Shown here: in pieces, positions 5,460-11,399 of the stretch
How positions within the stretch are numbered: position 1 is the stretch's first letter
Layout: every line of letters begins with the position of its first letter
Assembly: GCA_020063525.1 (NCBI GenBank)
Contig: JAGUUJ010000101.1
Span: forward strand, 1-11,399
Length of the DNA: 11,399 nt
From: Candidatus Omnitrophota bacterium
GTDB taxonomy: Bacteria; Omnitrophota; Gorgyraeia; Gygaellales; Profunditerraquicolaceae
Direction of reading: 5' to 3'
Program-made: the position numbers and the translations under genes
The notes under the pieces: generated by a model
What the model was told of the DNA's origin: nothing
The model's input: only the letters and a program-made list of their open reading frames with translations
Databases searched by the model: none

Positions 5460-7073
5460 TTAATGCTTAAAATGCCTGATTCCTGTGAAGACCATCGCGA
5501 TTTTATATTTATCGCAAGCCTTGATTACTTCTTCGTCGGATATTGAGCCGCCAGGCTGGATTATAGCTTTTATGCCTGCTTTCGCTGCTTCTATAACGGC
5601 ATCGGCTTTTGGAAAAAATGCATCAGAGGCTAAATAAGAATTTTTGCTTAAGTTTCCTGCTTTAATCTTGGCGAGCTTTACGGAGTCAACTCTGGACATC
5701 TGGCCTGCACCAATGCCCACAGTCTTTGTACCGCGGGTTAAAACAATGGCATTGGATTTAACATGCTTAGCCACTTTCCAGCCAAAAATAAGGCTCTCTA
5801 ACTCTTTTTTGGTCGGCTTCTTTTGGGTGGCCACTTTAAGATTATTTACATCCAGCGTCTCTAAATCTCTATCCTGAAGTAACAGCCCGCCGCTTACACG
5901 TTTCAATTCAGGTTCATTTACCCCGTTAGAAATCTTGTCTTCACCTATTATAGCTTTGGTATTTCTAACGGGGTTTATCGGCCCTAACTCATTGAGCTCC
6001 AATAAACGCAAGTTCTTTTTATCTTTAAATAAATCCTCTACGCCTTTATCAAAACCCGGGGCAATGATGCACTCTAAAAAACCGCTTTTCGCAATAACTT
6101 TGGCGGTTTTAAGGTCAATCTTTCTATTCAATGCCACTATACCGCCAAATGCAGAAAGCGGGTCGCATTTATAGGCTGCGAGATATGCCTTATCCAAAGC
6201 CTCATCTTCTGCCACGCCACAGGGATTGTTGTGTTTTACAACCGCCGCTGCGGGCTTACTAAATTCTCGCACTAATTCGTAAGCACTATTTAAGTCTAAG
6301 ATATTATTAAAAGACAGTTCTTTACCCTGTAACTGCTTTAGATTTATCAATCCGCGGCCCTTGCCTCTTTCTTTATAAAATGCCGCTTTCTGATGGGGAT
6401 TTTCACCGTATCTTAAATCCTGGATTTTTTCAAAATATAAATTCAATTCTTGCGGGAATCCCGATGATTCTGGTTGGGCCTTAAAATAATTTTTTAAATA
6501 ATTATGTATGGCGTTGTCATAACGGCTGGTAAGAGCAAAAACCTCTACAGCGAGCTCGCGCATTAAATCGCCGGATAAAGCACCGTCGTTTTTCTTCAAT
6601 TCATCGATAACCCGGCTGTAGTGGCACGGGTCGCATATAACCGCTACATCCTTATGATTCTTGGCAGCAGAACGCAACATGGAAGGCCCGCCGATATCAA
6701 TATTTTCAATCACCTCTTCTATGGTAACGTTCGGTTTCTGCGTTGTTTTTTCGAATGGATAAAGATTTACTACTACCATATCTATGAGACCAATATCATG
6801 TTCTTTCAGGCTTTCCATATGTTTGGGATTATCTCTTAAGGCAAGTAATCCGCCGTGTATTTTGGGATGTAAAGTCTTGACCCTGCCGTCAAGCATCTCA
6901 GGAAAACCTGTATATTCGGACACTTCTTTTGCTGGTATATTATTATCTTTTAGTAATTTTGCTGTTCCGCCTGTAGAAAGAATCTCTACTTCCAATTTGT
7001 TCAGTTCTCTAGCAAAATCCACTATCCCTGTCTTGTCCGATACACTGATGAGTGCGCGCCTTACTTTAACCAT
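5460..7073 (-). CDS. purH: bifunctional AICAR formyltransferase / IMP cyclohydrolase (PurH)
   Basis: PurH catalyses the last two steps of de novo IMP synthesis: formyl transfer from 10-formyl-THF to AICAR, then ring closure. The 537-residue product is close to the usual 510-530. The N-terminal MGS-like cyclohydrolase domain shows ISVSDKTGIVDFA, ILSTGGTAKLL, GFPEMLDGRVKTLHPKIHGG, NLYPFEKT and IENIDIGGPSMLRSAAKNH. The transformylase domain shows LRYGENPHQKAAFY (about 220-233), the catalytic Lys-His in VVKHNNPCG (K280, H281), DPLSAFGGIVALN, GWKVAKHVKSNAIVL, GIGAGQMSRVDSV, and the family-typical end FTGIRHFKH. Residues 366-386 (NPVRNTKA...KISNGVN) come from the inserted palindromic repeat, in a loop before SGGLLLQDRD. 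AAGGAGG at 7084-7090 lies 10 bases before the ATG. The gene follows the YchF-like gene by 21 bases and supplies a folate-consuming step beside folC, folE and mnmE. Confidence 0.97.
   Translation of the reverse strand: MVKVRRALISVSDKTGIVDFARELNKLEVEILSTGGTAKLLKDNNIPAKEVSEYTGFPEMLDGRVKTLHPKIHGGLLALRDNPKHMESLKEHDIGLIDMVVVNLYPFEKTTQKPNVTIEEVIENIDIGGPSMLRSAAKNHKDVAVICDPCHYSRVIDELKKNDGALSGDLMRELAVEVFALTSRYDNAIHNYLKNYFKAQPESSGFPQELNLYFEKIQDLRYGENPHQKAAFYKERGKGRGLINLKQLQGKELSFNNILDLNSAYELVREFSKPAAAVVKHNNPCGVAEDEALDKAYLAAYKCDPLSAFGGIVALNRKIDLKTAKVIAKSGFLECIIAPGFDKGVEDLFKDKKNLRLLELNELGPINPVRNTKAIIGEDKISNGVNEPELKRVSGGLLLQDRDLETLDVNNLKVATQKKPTKKELESLIFGWKVAKHVKSNAIVLTRGTKTVGIGAGQMSRVDSVKLAKIKAGNLSKNSYLASDAFFPKADAVIEAAKAGIKAIIQPGGSISDEEVIKACDKYKIAMVFTGIRHFKH
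5915..5978 (-). repeat. in-frame protein-coding palindromic repeat, copy in purH
   Basis: Partner of the folC copy at 4351-4414 (63/64 identical, same orientation, same reading frame). The arms of the 14-bp inverted repeat lie at 5920-5933 and 5961-5974. It encodes NPVRNTKA then IIGEDKISNGVN; the single base change turns the folC glutamate codon into lysine. Known PurH proteins run straight from the LLEL region to SGGLLxQDRD with a short linker, so this is an insertion in a surface linker. Confidence 0.88.
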
Positions 7074-7083
7074 ATTAACTTTT

Positions 7084-7090
7084 CCTCCTT
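7084..7090 (-). promoter_or_regulatory. strong ribosome-binding site for purH
   Basis: AAGGAGG on the minus strand, 10 bases before the purH ATG at 7073, within the 21-base gap after the YchF-like gene. Confidence 0.6.
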
Positions 7091-7094
7091 AAAA

Positions 7095-7796
7095 TTATTT
7101 ATTAAAACGGAAATTAACCAAATCCGCGTCTTGCATCACGCAATCTTTCTGCTCTAAACGCATCTTCCCTTGTTGTTTAGCCTGGGTCTCACCGCCTGCC
7201 TGGATAAAATCAGTAAAACTTATGATCTCCGCGCGGATAAAACCTTTTTGTATATCAGAATGTATTACTCCAGAGGCCTCCCAGGCAGTAGCCCCATGTC
7301 GAATCAACCAGGCACGCGTCTCTTTATCGCCAGTGGTAAAAAAACTGATAAAGCCGCTCTCCTTCAACGCTCTCGATAATAAATTAGCTATATCTGCCAG
7401 TTCTTCTTTTTGCGCTACTATAATTGGCCTGTCAGTCAATAAGCCGTAGCGCGATAACACCTGTTTCTCTTCGTTAGTCAACCCCGCTTTAAAAATAAAC
7501 TCTTCTTTTTCTAAAACGACTTTTAATTTGTTCAATAATATTTTTTCCTGCTCTTCTTCGGCGCGACTCAGGCGCGTTTCTACAAACTCCAGGTCTTTTA
7601 AAATTAAGTCTGTGCGCGCGTCACTCAACACCAAAAGCGCATCCGCCTCTAAGGCTGCGTCCTCGCCCACCAAATCCACCTGGACATATGTCTTTTTTTT
7701 GGCCTTGGTTATTTTATCCACCTCATCAAGACGGCTGTCCTTGACGTTATGTTTACCGAGAGTGATATCAGGAATAGAAAATACGGCTATCTTCAT
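7095..7796 (-). CDS. YchF/OBG-like protein (DUF933/TGS C-terminal domain) with a degenerate, P-loop-less GTPase region
   Basis: The last 85 of 233 residues match the C-terminal TGS-like domain of the YchF/Obg-like ATPase family (DUF933): FFTTGDKETRAWLIRHGATA, SGVIHSDIQKGFIRAEIISF, DFIQAGG and DLVNFRFNK. The N-terminal part keeps short traces of YchF order: DSRLDEVDKITKAKKKTYVQ resembles the PDPRLD...KPKK segment, ADALLVLSDARTD resembles the DAIVHVVR strand, and DLEFVETRLSRAEEE resembles the helical arm. The nucleotide loop GxPNVGKS is absent (SIPDITLGKHN at 7-17), as are DxxG and NxxE, and the protein is about 130 residues shorter than a normal YchF (about 363). The frame is intact and both ends are well conserved, so it looks like a maintained shortened relative rather than a decaying gene. 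YchF binds ribosomes in other bacteria; here it sits 7 bases behind an EF-G-like gene. The nearest AGGAAG (7809-7814) is a distant 12 bases upstream. Confidence 0.82.
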   Translation of the reverse strand: MKIAVFSIPDITLGKHNVKDSRLDEVDKITKAKKKTYVQVDLVGEDAALEADALLVLSDARTDLILKDLEFVETRLSRAEEEQEKILLNKLKVVLEKEEFIFKAGLTNEEKQVLSRYGLLTDRPIIVAQKEELADIANLLSRALKESGFISFFTTGDKETRAWLIRHGATAWEASGVIHSDIQKGFIRAEIISFTDFIQAGGETQAKQQGKMRLEQKDCVMQDADLVNFRFNK

Positions 7797-7803
7797 TATT
7801 TAA

Positions 7804-9762
7804 TTATTCTTCCTGCTCTTGTTTCTTGGTGGCTTGGTATTGATTTATAATATTCAAGGCAATCTTATGGGGAACCTCTTCGTAATGCGAGTAGCGCATA
7901 GTATACATCCCTCTTCCGCCGGTGATTGAACGCAGGTCATTGGCATAGGTAAACATCTCAGACAAAGGAACCTGGGCCTTTAAAACCTGGCTTCTGCCTC
8001 TAACTTCCATACCCATAATCCGGCCGCGCCGGGAATTGATGTCTCCGGTTATCCCGCCTAAAGACTCCTCAGGGATGACAACCTCCACATCCATAATCGG
8101 CTCTAAAAGCACTGGCCCGGCAGCCATGACTGCTTTTCTTAAAGCCATAGAGCCGGCAATCTGAAAGGCCATATCTGAGGAGTCAACTTCGTGGTAAGAA
8201 CCGTCCACTAGTCGAACGCGCATATCCACTATCGGGTAGCCCGCTACCGCCCCCTCTAAACAGGCCTGCACTACGCCCTTTTCCACTGAAGGAATGAAAT
8301 TTCTGGGGATAGCCCCGCCGAAAATCTTATCAATAAATTCAAAGCCCTTACTTCTTTCTAAGGGCTCTACCTCAATCCAGCAGTCGCCGTATTGGCCGCG
8401 TCCGCCGGACTGACGTTTAAACTTACCCTGGACCTTGACGCTCTTAGTAATAGTCTCCTTATAAGAAACTTTGGGAGTGCCTAATTCCACCTCGACATTA
8501 AATCTTTTCTTCAAGCGGACAATCATCACGCTTAAATGTTGATCACCCAAACCGGAAATAATCATCTCTTTTGTCTGCGGGTCATGCGTTACCTTAAATG
8601 TTGGATCTTCGCAAGCCAGTTTACTAAGGGCACCAGAAATTTTCTCTTCATCCTGGCGCGATTTTGGTTTTACCGAGGCGGATATAGCGGGTTCGGGGAA
8701 AACAAGGGAGTCAAACAAAACCTGGTCCTTCTCTTCGCAAAGCGAATCCGAGGTCACCGTCTCTTTTAATTTGGCGATAGCCACAATATCGCCGCAAGAG
8801 GCGGCGTCAATCCCTCTCTGTTCTTTACCCTGTAAAAGATAAATTTGGCCGATTCTCTCCTTTGTTCTTTTATTCGCGTTATAAAATCCCGTATTCGATA
8901 ACAATGCTCCGGAAAAAACACGCAATAAACTAAGCTGCCCTACGTAAGGGTCAGATATACTTTTAAATACAAACGCACTGAAATGCCCGTCCTCCTTAAA
9001 GATAACCTCTTTTTTAACCTCGGCGTTCTTAGGGTCAGAGGCTTCTACCTTTGGTCTCTCAATAGGTGAGGGGCAATAAGCAATAATATCATTTAATAAT
9101 TCCTCTATGCCCTTTTCATTCATAGCCGAACCTGACACCACAGGAAATATATTACGCTTGATTACTGCCTGGCGTAAGCCGCGGTTTAATTCTTCGGTAG
9201 TCAGTTTTGTGCCTTCAAGATATTTCTCCAGAAGCTTATCGTCGCTTTCTGCAATAGCCTCAACTAAATCCGGGGCATCTAAAGAGGTAATGGTTACTGC
9301 TTTTTTAGAAAGCCTGTCTTTTATATCTGTCAGGGCTTTATTGGCATCCGTGCCTTCTTTATCTAATTTATTTATAAATATGATACAGGGCAAATTTGCT
9401 TCTTCTAAAAGCTGCCAGGACCGCTCAGTGCCTACTTCCACGCCAGATGCGGCATCCACTACTATCACTGCGCTGTCTACGGCGCGTATGCCCGAAATCA
9501 CCTCTCCGAAAAAATCCGCGTAACCCGGTGTATCTATGAGCTGAATCCGGTAATCTTTATAGTCGCAATACAAGAAGCTTGAATTGATAGAGTTTTTTCT
9601 TTCTATCTCATCAAAGCTGTAATCGCTGACAGTTGTGCCATCGGCAATTGTGCCTTTTCTGGTAGTAGCTTTACAGAAATAAAGCAGGTTCTCCGAAAGC
9701 GTGGTTTTTCCTGACTGAGCATGGCCCAGGAGAATAAAGTTTCTTTTGTTCTGAACATCCAT
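7804..9762 (-). CDS. EF-G-like translation GTPase (EF-G-2 type FusA paralogue)
   Basis: The 652-residue product has the domain order of EF-G: a G domain, the beta-barrel domain II, then domains III-V. Motifs are G1 GHAQSGKTT (13-21), G3 DTPGYADF (77-84), G4 NKLD (131-134) and a G5-like SGSA. The C-terminal half has SGGRGQYGDCWIEVEPL, GGAIPRNFIPSVEKG, VDGSYHEVDSSDMAFQIAGS and SRRGRIMGMEVRG, typical of domains IV and V. GHAQSGKT and DTPGYADF instead of GHVDHGKT and DTPGHVDF, and ERKNSIN in place of the ERGITIT switch, place it among EF-G-like paralogues such as EF-G-2 rather than the main translocase of the str operon. Whether it translocates, recycles or acts under stress is not visible. I start it at ATG 9760-9762, with AAAGGGG 8 bases upstream; an ATG at 9789 lies inside the repeat leader. 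The gene follows a consensus promoter and heads the purH-fol unit. Confidence 0.92.
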   Translation of the reverse strand: MDVQNKRNFILLGHAQSGKTTLSENLLYFCKATTRKGTIADGTTVSDYSFDEIERKNSINSSFLYCDYKDYRIQLIDTPGYADFFGEVISGIRAVDSAVIVVDAASGVEVGTERSWQLLEEANLPCIIFINKLDKEGTDANKALTDIKDRLSKKAVTITSLDAPDLVEAIAESDDKLLEKYLEGTKLTTEELNRGLRQAVIKRNIFPVVSGSAMNEKGIEELLNDIIAYCPSPIERPKVEASDPKNAEVKKEVIFKEDGHFSAFVFKSISDPYVGQLSLLRVFSGALLSNTGFYNANKRTKERIGQIYLLQGKEQRGIDAASCGDIVAIAKLKETVTSDSLCEEKDQVLFDSLVFPEPAISASVKPKSRQDEEKISGALSKLACEDPTFKVTHDPQTKEMIISGLGDQHLSVMIVRLKKRFNVEVELGTPKVSYKETITKSVKVQGKFKRQSGGRGQYGDCWIEVEPLERSKGFEFIDKIFGGAIPRNFIPSVEKGVVQACLEGAVAGYPIVDMRVRLVDGSYHEVDSSDMAFQIAGSMALRKAVMAAGPVLLEPIMDVEVVIPEESLGGITGDINSRRGRIMGMEVRGRSQVLKAQVPLSEMFTYANDLRSITGGRGMYTMRYSHYEEVPHKIALNIINQYQATKKQEQEE

Positions 9763-9770
9763 AATAAATA

Positions 9771-9777
9771 CCCCTTT
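9771..9777 (-). promoter_or_regulatory. ribosome-binding site that fixes the EF-G-like start
   Basis: AAAGGGG on the minus strand, 8 bases before the ATG at 9762. It follows directly on the end of repeat copy 2 and favours the 652-residue product over a start at 9789 inside the last hairpin. Confidence 0.6.
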
Positions 9778-9780
9778 CAA

Positions 9781-9949
9781 TGAGCGCATAACTTATGGAG
9801 GCAATAGCCGACATAAGTTATATGCGCGAATTGAACCCCTCACCCAGAAAACCATAACCATCTTTTATGCTCGCTGGGTGAGGGGTAAGTTCGGATATAT
9901 AAGTTATGTCGCCTTCATTTAATTTGAAGCTCCATAACTTATATCCTCA
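9781..9949 (-). repeat. three-hairpin TGAG-ended palindromic element, copy 2 (leader of the EF-G-like gene)
   Basis: This 169-bp element has TGAG at 9781-9784 and CTCA at 9946-9949, with about 20-bp imperfect terminal inverted repeats (both ends read TGAG...TTATGGAG inward). The left hairpin pairs 9785-9797 with 9812-9826 (13 pairs, 2-base bulge) and has a GGC-AATA-GCC tip over a symmetric GA/GA step. The central hairpin is a perfect 13-bp stem, 9835-9847 with 9874-9886, closed below by CGAA/TTCG (9827-9830, 9890-9893). The right hairpin pairs 9893-9908 with 9933-9946, again with a 2-base bulge and a GA/GA step. The promoter just upstream would place its start site near 9962, so the whole element would be in the 5' untranslated region. 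Confidence 0.78.
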
Positions 9950-9968
9950 CTTAAAATAAGGAATTTAT

Positions 9969-9997
9969 ATTATATAATACTAACAATAGGGGGTCAA
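9969..9997 (-). promoter_or_regulatory. consensus sigma-70 promoter of the EF-G-like/purH/folC unit
   Basis: On the minus strand TTGACC (-35, 9992-9997) is followed after exactly 17 bases by TATAAT (-10, 9969-9974). The predicted start is near 9962, about 12 bases before repeat copy 2. The 72-base AT-rich stretch between repeat and kamA stop (9950-10021) holds this promoter and, upstream of it, a T run (TTTTTTT on the minus strand near 10003-10009) without a preceding hairpin, so I see no convincing kamA terminator. Confidence 0.72.
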
Positions 9998-10021
9998 GAA
10001 TAAAAAAACAGAAGGCGGGGA

Positions 10022-11206
10022 TTATTCTAGATAGGTGTAGATTTTGCCTTTGTAGTTACGCAGGACGTACTTTCCTTTTGCCTGGGAAAGGACGTAGTTT
10101 GGCCCGACCGGGATCTTTCCGCCGCCACCCGGACCATCTATAACATAAGTAGGCACAGCATAGCCTGAAGTATGGCCTCTCAATTTTTCGATTATGTTTA
10201 TCCCTACTGCTACCGGTGTACGGAAATGTTGCGTCCCTCTTACAGGATCACACTGATAAATATAATACGGCCTTACCCTTATTTGTAAAAGTTCATGCAC
10301 CAACCGCTTCATAATATATGGCCGGTCATTTACCCCCTTTAAAAGAACGGTCTGACTACCCAAAGGCATTCCGCTGTCGGCCAACATATCACAGGCGATC
10401 TTACAGCGCTTGGTAATTTCCTTTGGGTGGTTAAAATGAATGCTAATCCACATCGGTGCATATTTTTTAAGGGTATTCACCAATTTTTCCGTAATGCGGT
10501 GCGGCAAGGTTACGGGAACGCGGGTACCTATTCTCAAGAATTCTATGTGCGAGATAGCGCGCAACTTTTGGATTAAGCTTTCAATTTCTTCGTCCTCTAA
10601 TATAAAAGGGTCGCCGCCCGATATAAGTACATCTCTTATTTTCCTATTTGCTTTGATATATTCAATCGCTGCATCAAACCTGGTGGGAGAATTGCTCTCT
10701 GTTTGTTCACCTACCAATCTTCTCCTTGTGCAGTGCCGGCAGTACATTGCGCAGGATTCAGTAGCTAATAATAAAACTCTATCAGGATACCTGTGTACCA
10801 GATGCGGTGCAGGCGAATCCCTATCCTCGGCACAAGGGTCGACCATCTCATGAGGGCCCACAATAGATTCAGAAACCACGGGTACGGCCTGGCGCCTGAG
10901 AGGACAATTAGGGTCTTCGGGGTCAATTAAAGTTGCCCAGTAAGGCGTTATGGCCATAGATAATCTGCCACTTGCCTTCTTTATCCCTTCTTCTTCATCA
11001 GAAGTTATTTTTATCACCTGTGCAAGCTCTTCTTTGGTACGAATTCTATGCTCTAATTGCCAGTGCCAATCCTCCCAATCTAAAGGGTTTACGTCTTTAT
11101 ATAAACTTATCTGCTGATAATCTTGCGGCCTCCTGGAAATACGAGTTTGGGTTACGGTTTCTGAGATTAACTTTTGGCTCTCTACCGCTACTGCATTATT
11201 ATTCAT
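10022..11206 (-). CDS. kamA: L-lysine 2,3-aminomutase (KamA family, radical SAM, PLP-dependent)
   Basis: KamA interconverts L-alpha-lysine and L-beta-lysine using S-adenosylmethionine, a 4Fe-4S cluster and PLP. The 394-residue product has the radical SAM cluster motif CAMYCRHCTRRR (C152, C156, C159), preceded by DSPAPHLVHRYPDRVLLLATE, and GGDPF near 197-201. The C-terminal part has YYIYQCD, HFRTP, LRGHTSGYAVPTYVIDGPGGGGKIPVGPNYV and ends LRNYKGKIYTY. K364 in GGGGK is the PLP-binding lysine by comparison with the Clostridium subterminale enzyme (K337); D320 and D357 are spaced exactly like its substrate-binding D293 and D330, which favours lysine over glutamate as substrate. The C-terminal extension separates it from EpmB. 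AAGGA at 11216-11220 lies 9 bases before the ATG. It starts one base after an ATP-grasp gene stop, so the two are almost surely one transcript. Confidence 0.94.
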   Translation of the reverse strand: MNNNAVAVESQKLISETVTQTRISRRPQDYQQISLYKDVNPLDWEDWHWQLEHRIRTKEELAQVIKITSDEEEGIKKASGRLSMAITPYWATLIDPEDPNCPLRRQAVPVVSESIVGPHEMVDPCAEDRDSPAPHLVHRYPDRVLLLATESCAMYCRHCTRRRLVGEQTESNSPTRFDAAIEYIKANRKIRDVLISGGDPFILEDEEIESLIQKLRAISHIEFLRIGTRVPVTLPHRITEKLVNTLKKYAPMWISIHFNHPKEITKRCKIACDMLADSGMPLGSQTVLLKGVNDRPYIMKRLVHELLQIRVRPYYIYQCDPVRGTQHFRTPVAVGINIIEKLRGHTSGYAVPTYVIDGPGGGGKIPVGPNYVLSQAKGKYVLRNYKGKIYTYLE

Positions 11207-11207
11207 C

Positions 11208-11399
11208 TTAACTCATCCTTCGTTCAGAGGCACCCATTAATATTGCCTCAATAATATCCTCATATTTCATACCCGCAGCGTAAGCCATAATAGGAAAGTT
11301 AGATTCCGTAGGATTAAGCCCGGGTAACGGATTTATCTCCAATACATACGGAACTCTGTCTTTACTTAAACGGATATCTGTGCGTGAAATATCACAACA
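11208..11399 (-). CDS. D-alanine-D-alanine ligase-like ATP-grasp protein, C-terminal fragment (cut by the window edge)
   Basis: The frame is open from the right edge to a TAA at 11208-11210, giving the last 63 residues. They read CCDISRTDIRLSKD, then VPYVLEINPLPGLNPTESNF, then PIMAYAAGMKYEDIIEAIL. EINPLPGLNP is the magnesium- and ATP-binding end of the D-Ala-D-Ala ligase type of ATP-grasp fold (family form: ExNxxPGxT), and the following helix MAYAAGMKYEDII matches the end of that family. Pro in place of Thr after GLN is compatible with a divergent member. ATP-grasp ligases join a carboxylate to an amine. Whether this one is the cell-wall enzyme or a dedicated partner of KamA cannot be told from the fragment; its one-base spacing from kamA suggests a shared role. 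Confidence 0.8.
   Translation of the reverse strand, partial: CCDISRTDIRLSKDRVPYVLEINPLPGLNPTESNFPIMAYAAGMKYEDIIEAILMGASERRMS

Noticed and set aside
7095..7796. Pseudogene interpretation of the YchF-like gene
   Set aside because: The frame is uninterrupted, the C-terminal domain is well preserved and the operon spacing is tight, so loss of the GTPase motifs looks evolved rather than decaying.
9781..9949. Known metabolite riboswitch or T-box leader
   Set aside because: No conserved riboswitch core or T-box sequence is recognisable, the element is symmetric, and its second copy precedes a lipoprotein gene, which shares no metabolite logic with the EF-G-like gene.
10000..10021. Rho-independent terminator after kamA
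   Set aside because: A T run is present on the minus strand, but the preceding C-rich segment has no complementary G-rich partner within reach.
10022..11206. Possible EpmB (EF-P beta-lysylation enzyme), given nearby translation genes
   Set aside because: The protein is longer than EpmB, has the C-terminal extension of true KamA and both lysine-binding aspartates, and no epmA or efp gene is present.

Overview
The window reads as an ordinary chromosomal segment of an uncultured, moderately AT-rich bacterium. Every gene I can support is on the minus strand, tightly packed. The combination of a lipoprotein, a kamA/ATP-grasp pair, an EF-G paralogue, a shortened YchF-like protein and abundant small palindromic repeats would suit Candidatus Omnitrophica (Omnitrophota) or a relative. 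That assignment is from gene style and memory of similar proteins, so it is tentative.

Layout, right to left in the direction of transcription. The right edge holds the last 63 codons of a D-Ala-D-Ala-ligase-like ATP-grasp protein (11208-11399), followed one base later by a lysine 2,3-aminomutase, kamA (10022-11206). A consensus sigma-70 promoter at 9969-9997 then starts a second unit: an EF-G-like GTPase (7804-9762), a YchF/DUF933-like protein that has lost its GTP-binding loop (7095-7796), purH (5460-7073), folC (3905-5380), mnmE (2542-3924), folE (1976-2530), a small lipoprotein (1319-1801) and the start of a GT39-type membrane glycosyltransferase (1-1313, runs off the left edge). Gaps are very short or overlapping except where repeats are inserted.

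Functionally the middle block is a one-carbon/folate set: FolE makes the pterin precursor, FolC makes dihydrofolate and its polyglutamates, PurH uses 10-formyl-THF for the end of IMP synthesis, and MnmE uses a methylene-THF-derived carbon to modify tRNA wobble uridines. MnmE, the EF-G-like factor and the YchF-like protein also link the block to translation. The two left genes look envelope-related.

The unexpected content is repetitive. (1) Two copies of a 155-169 bp three-hairpin element with TGAG termini (1820-1974 and 9781-9949) keep their fold through compensatory base changes; each ends just before the ribosome-binding site of a gene. (2) Two 64-bp palindromic repeats, 63/64 identical, sit in the same reading frame inside folC and purH and add the same approximately 21-residue peptide to two unrelated enzymes. 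(3) Two hairpins built from 8-bp GTTTGCCN-type units lie inside folC and in the purH-folC gap. Together they suggest a genome carrying several families of small mobile palindromes, some tolerated inside essential proteins. No rRNA, tRNA, CRISPR array, integrase or full-length transposase was seen.
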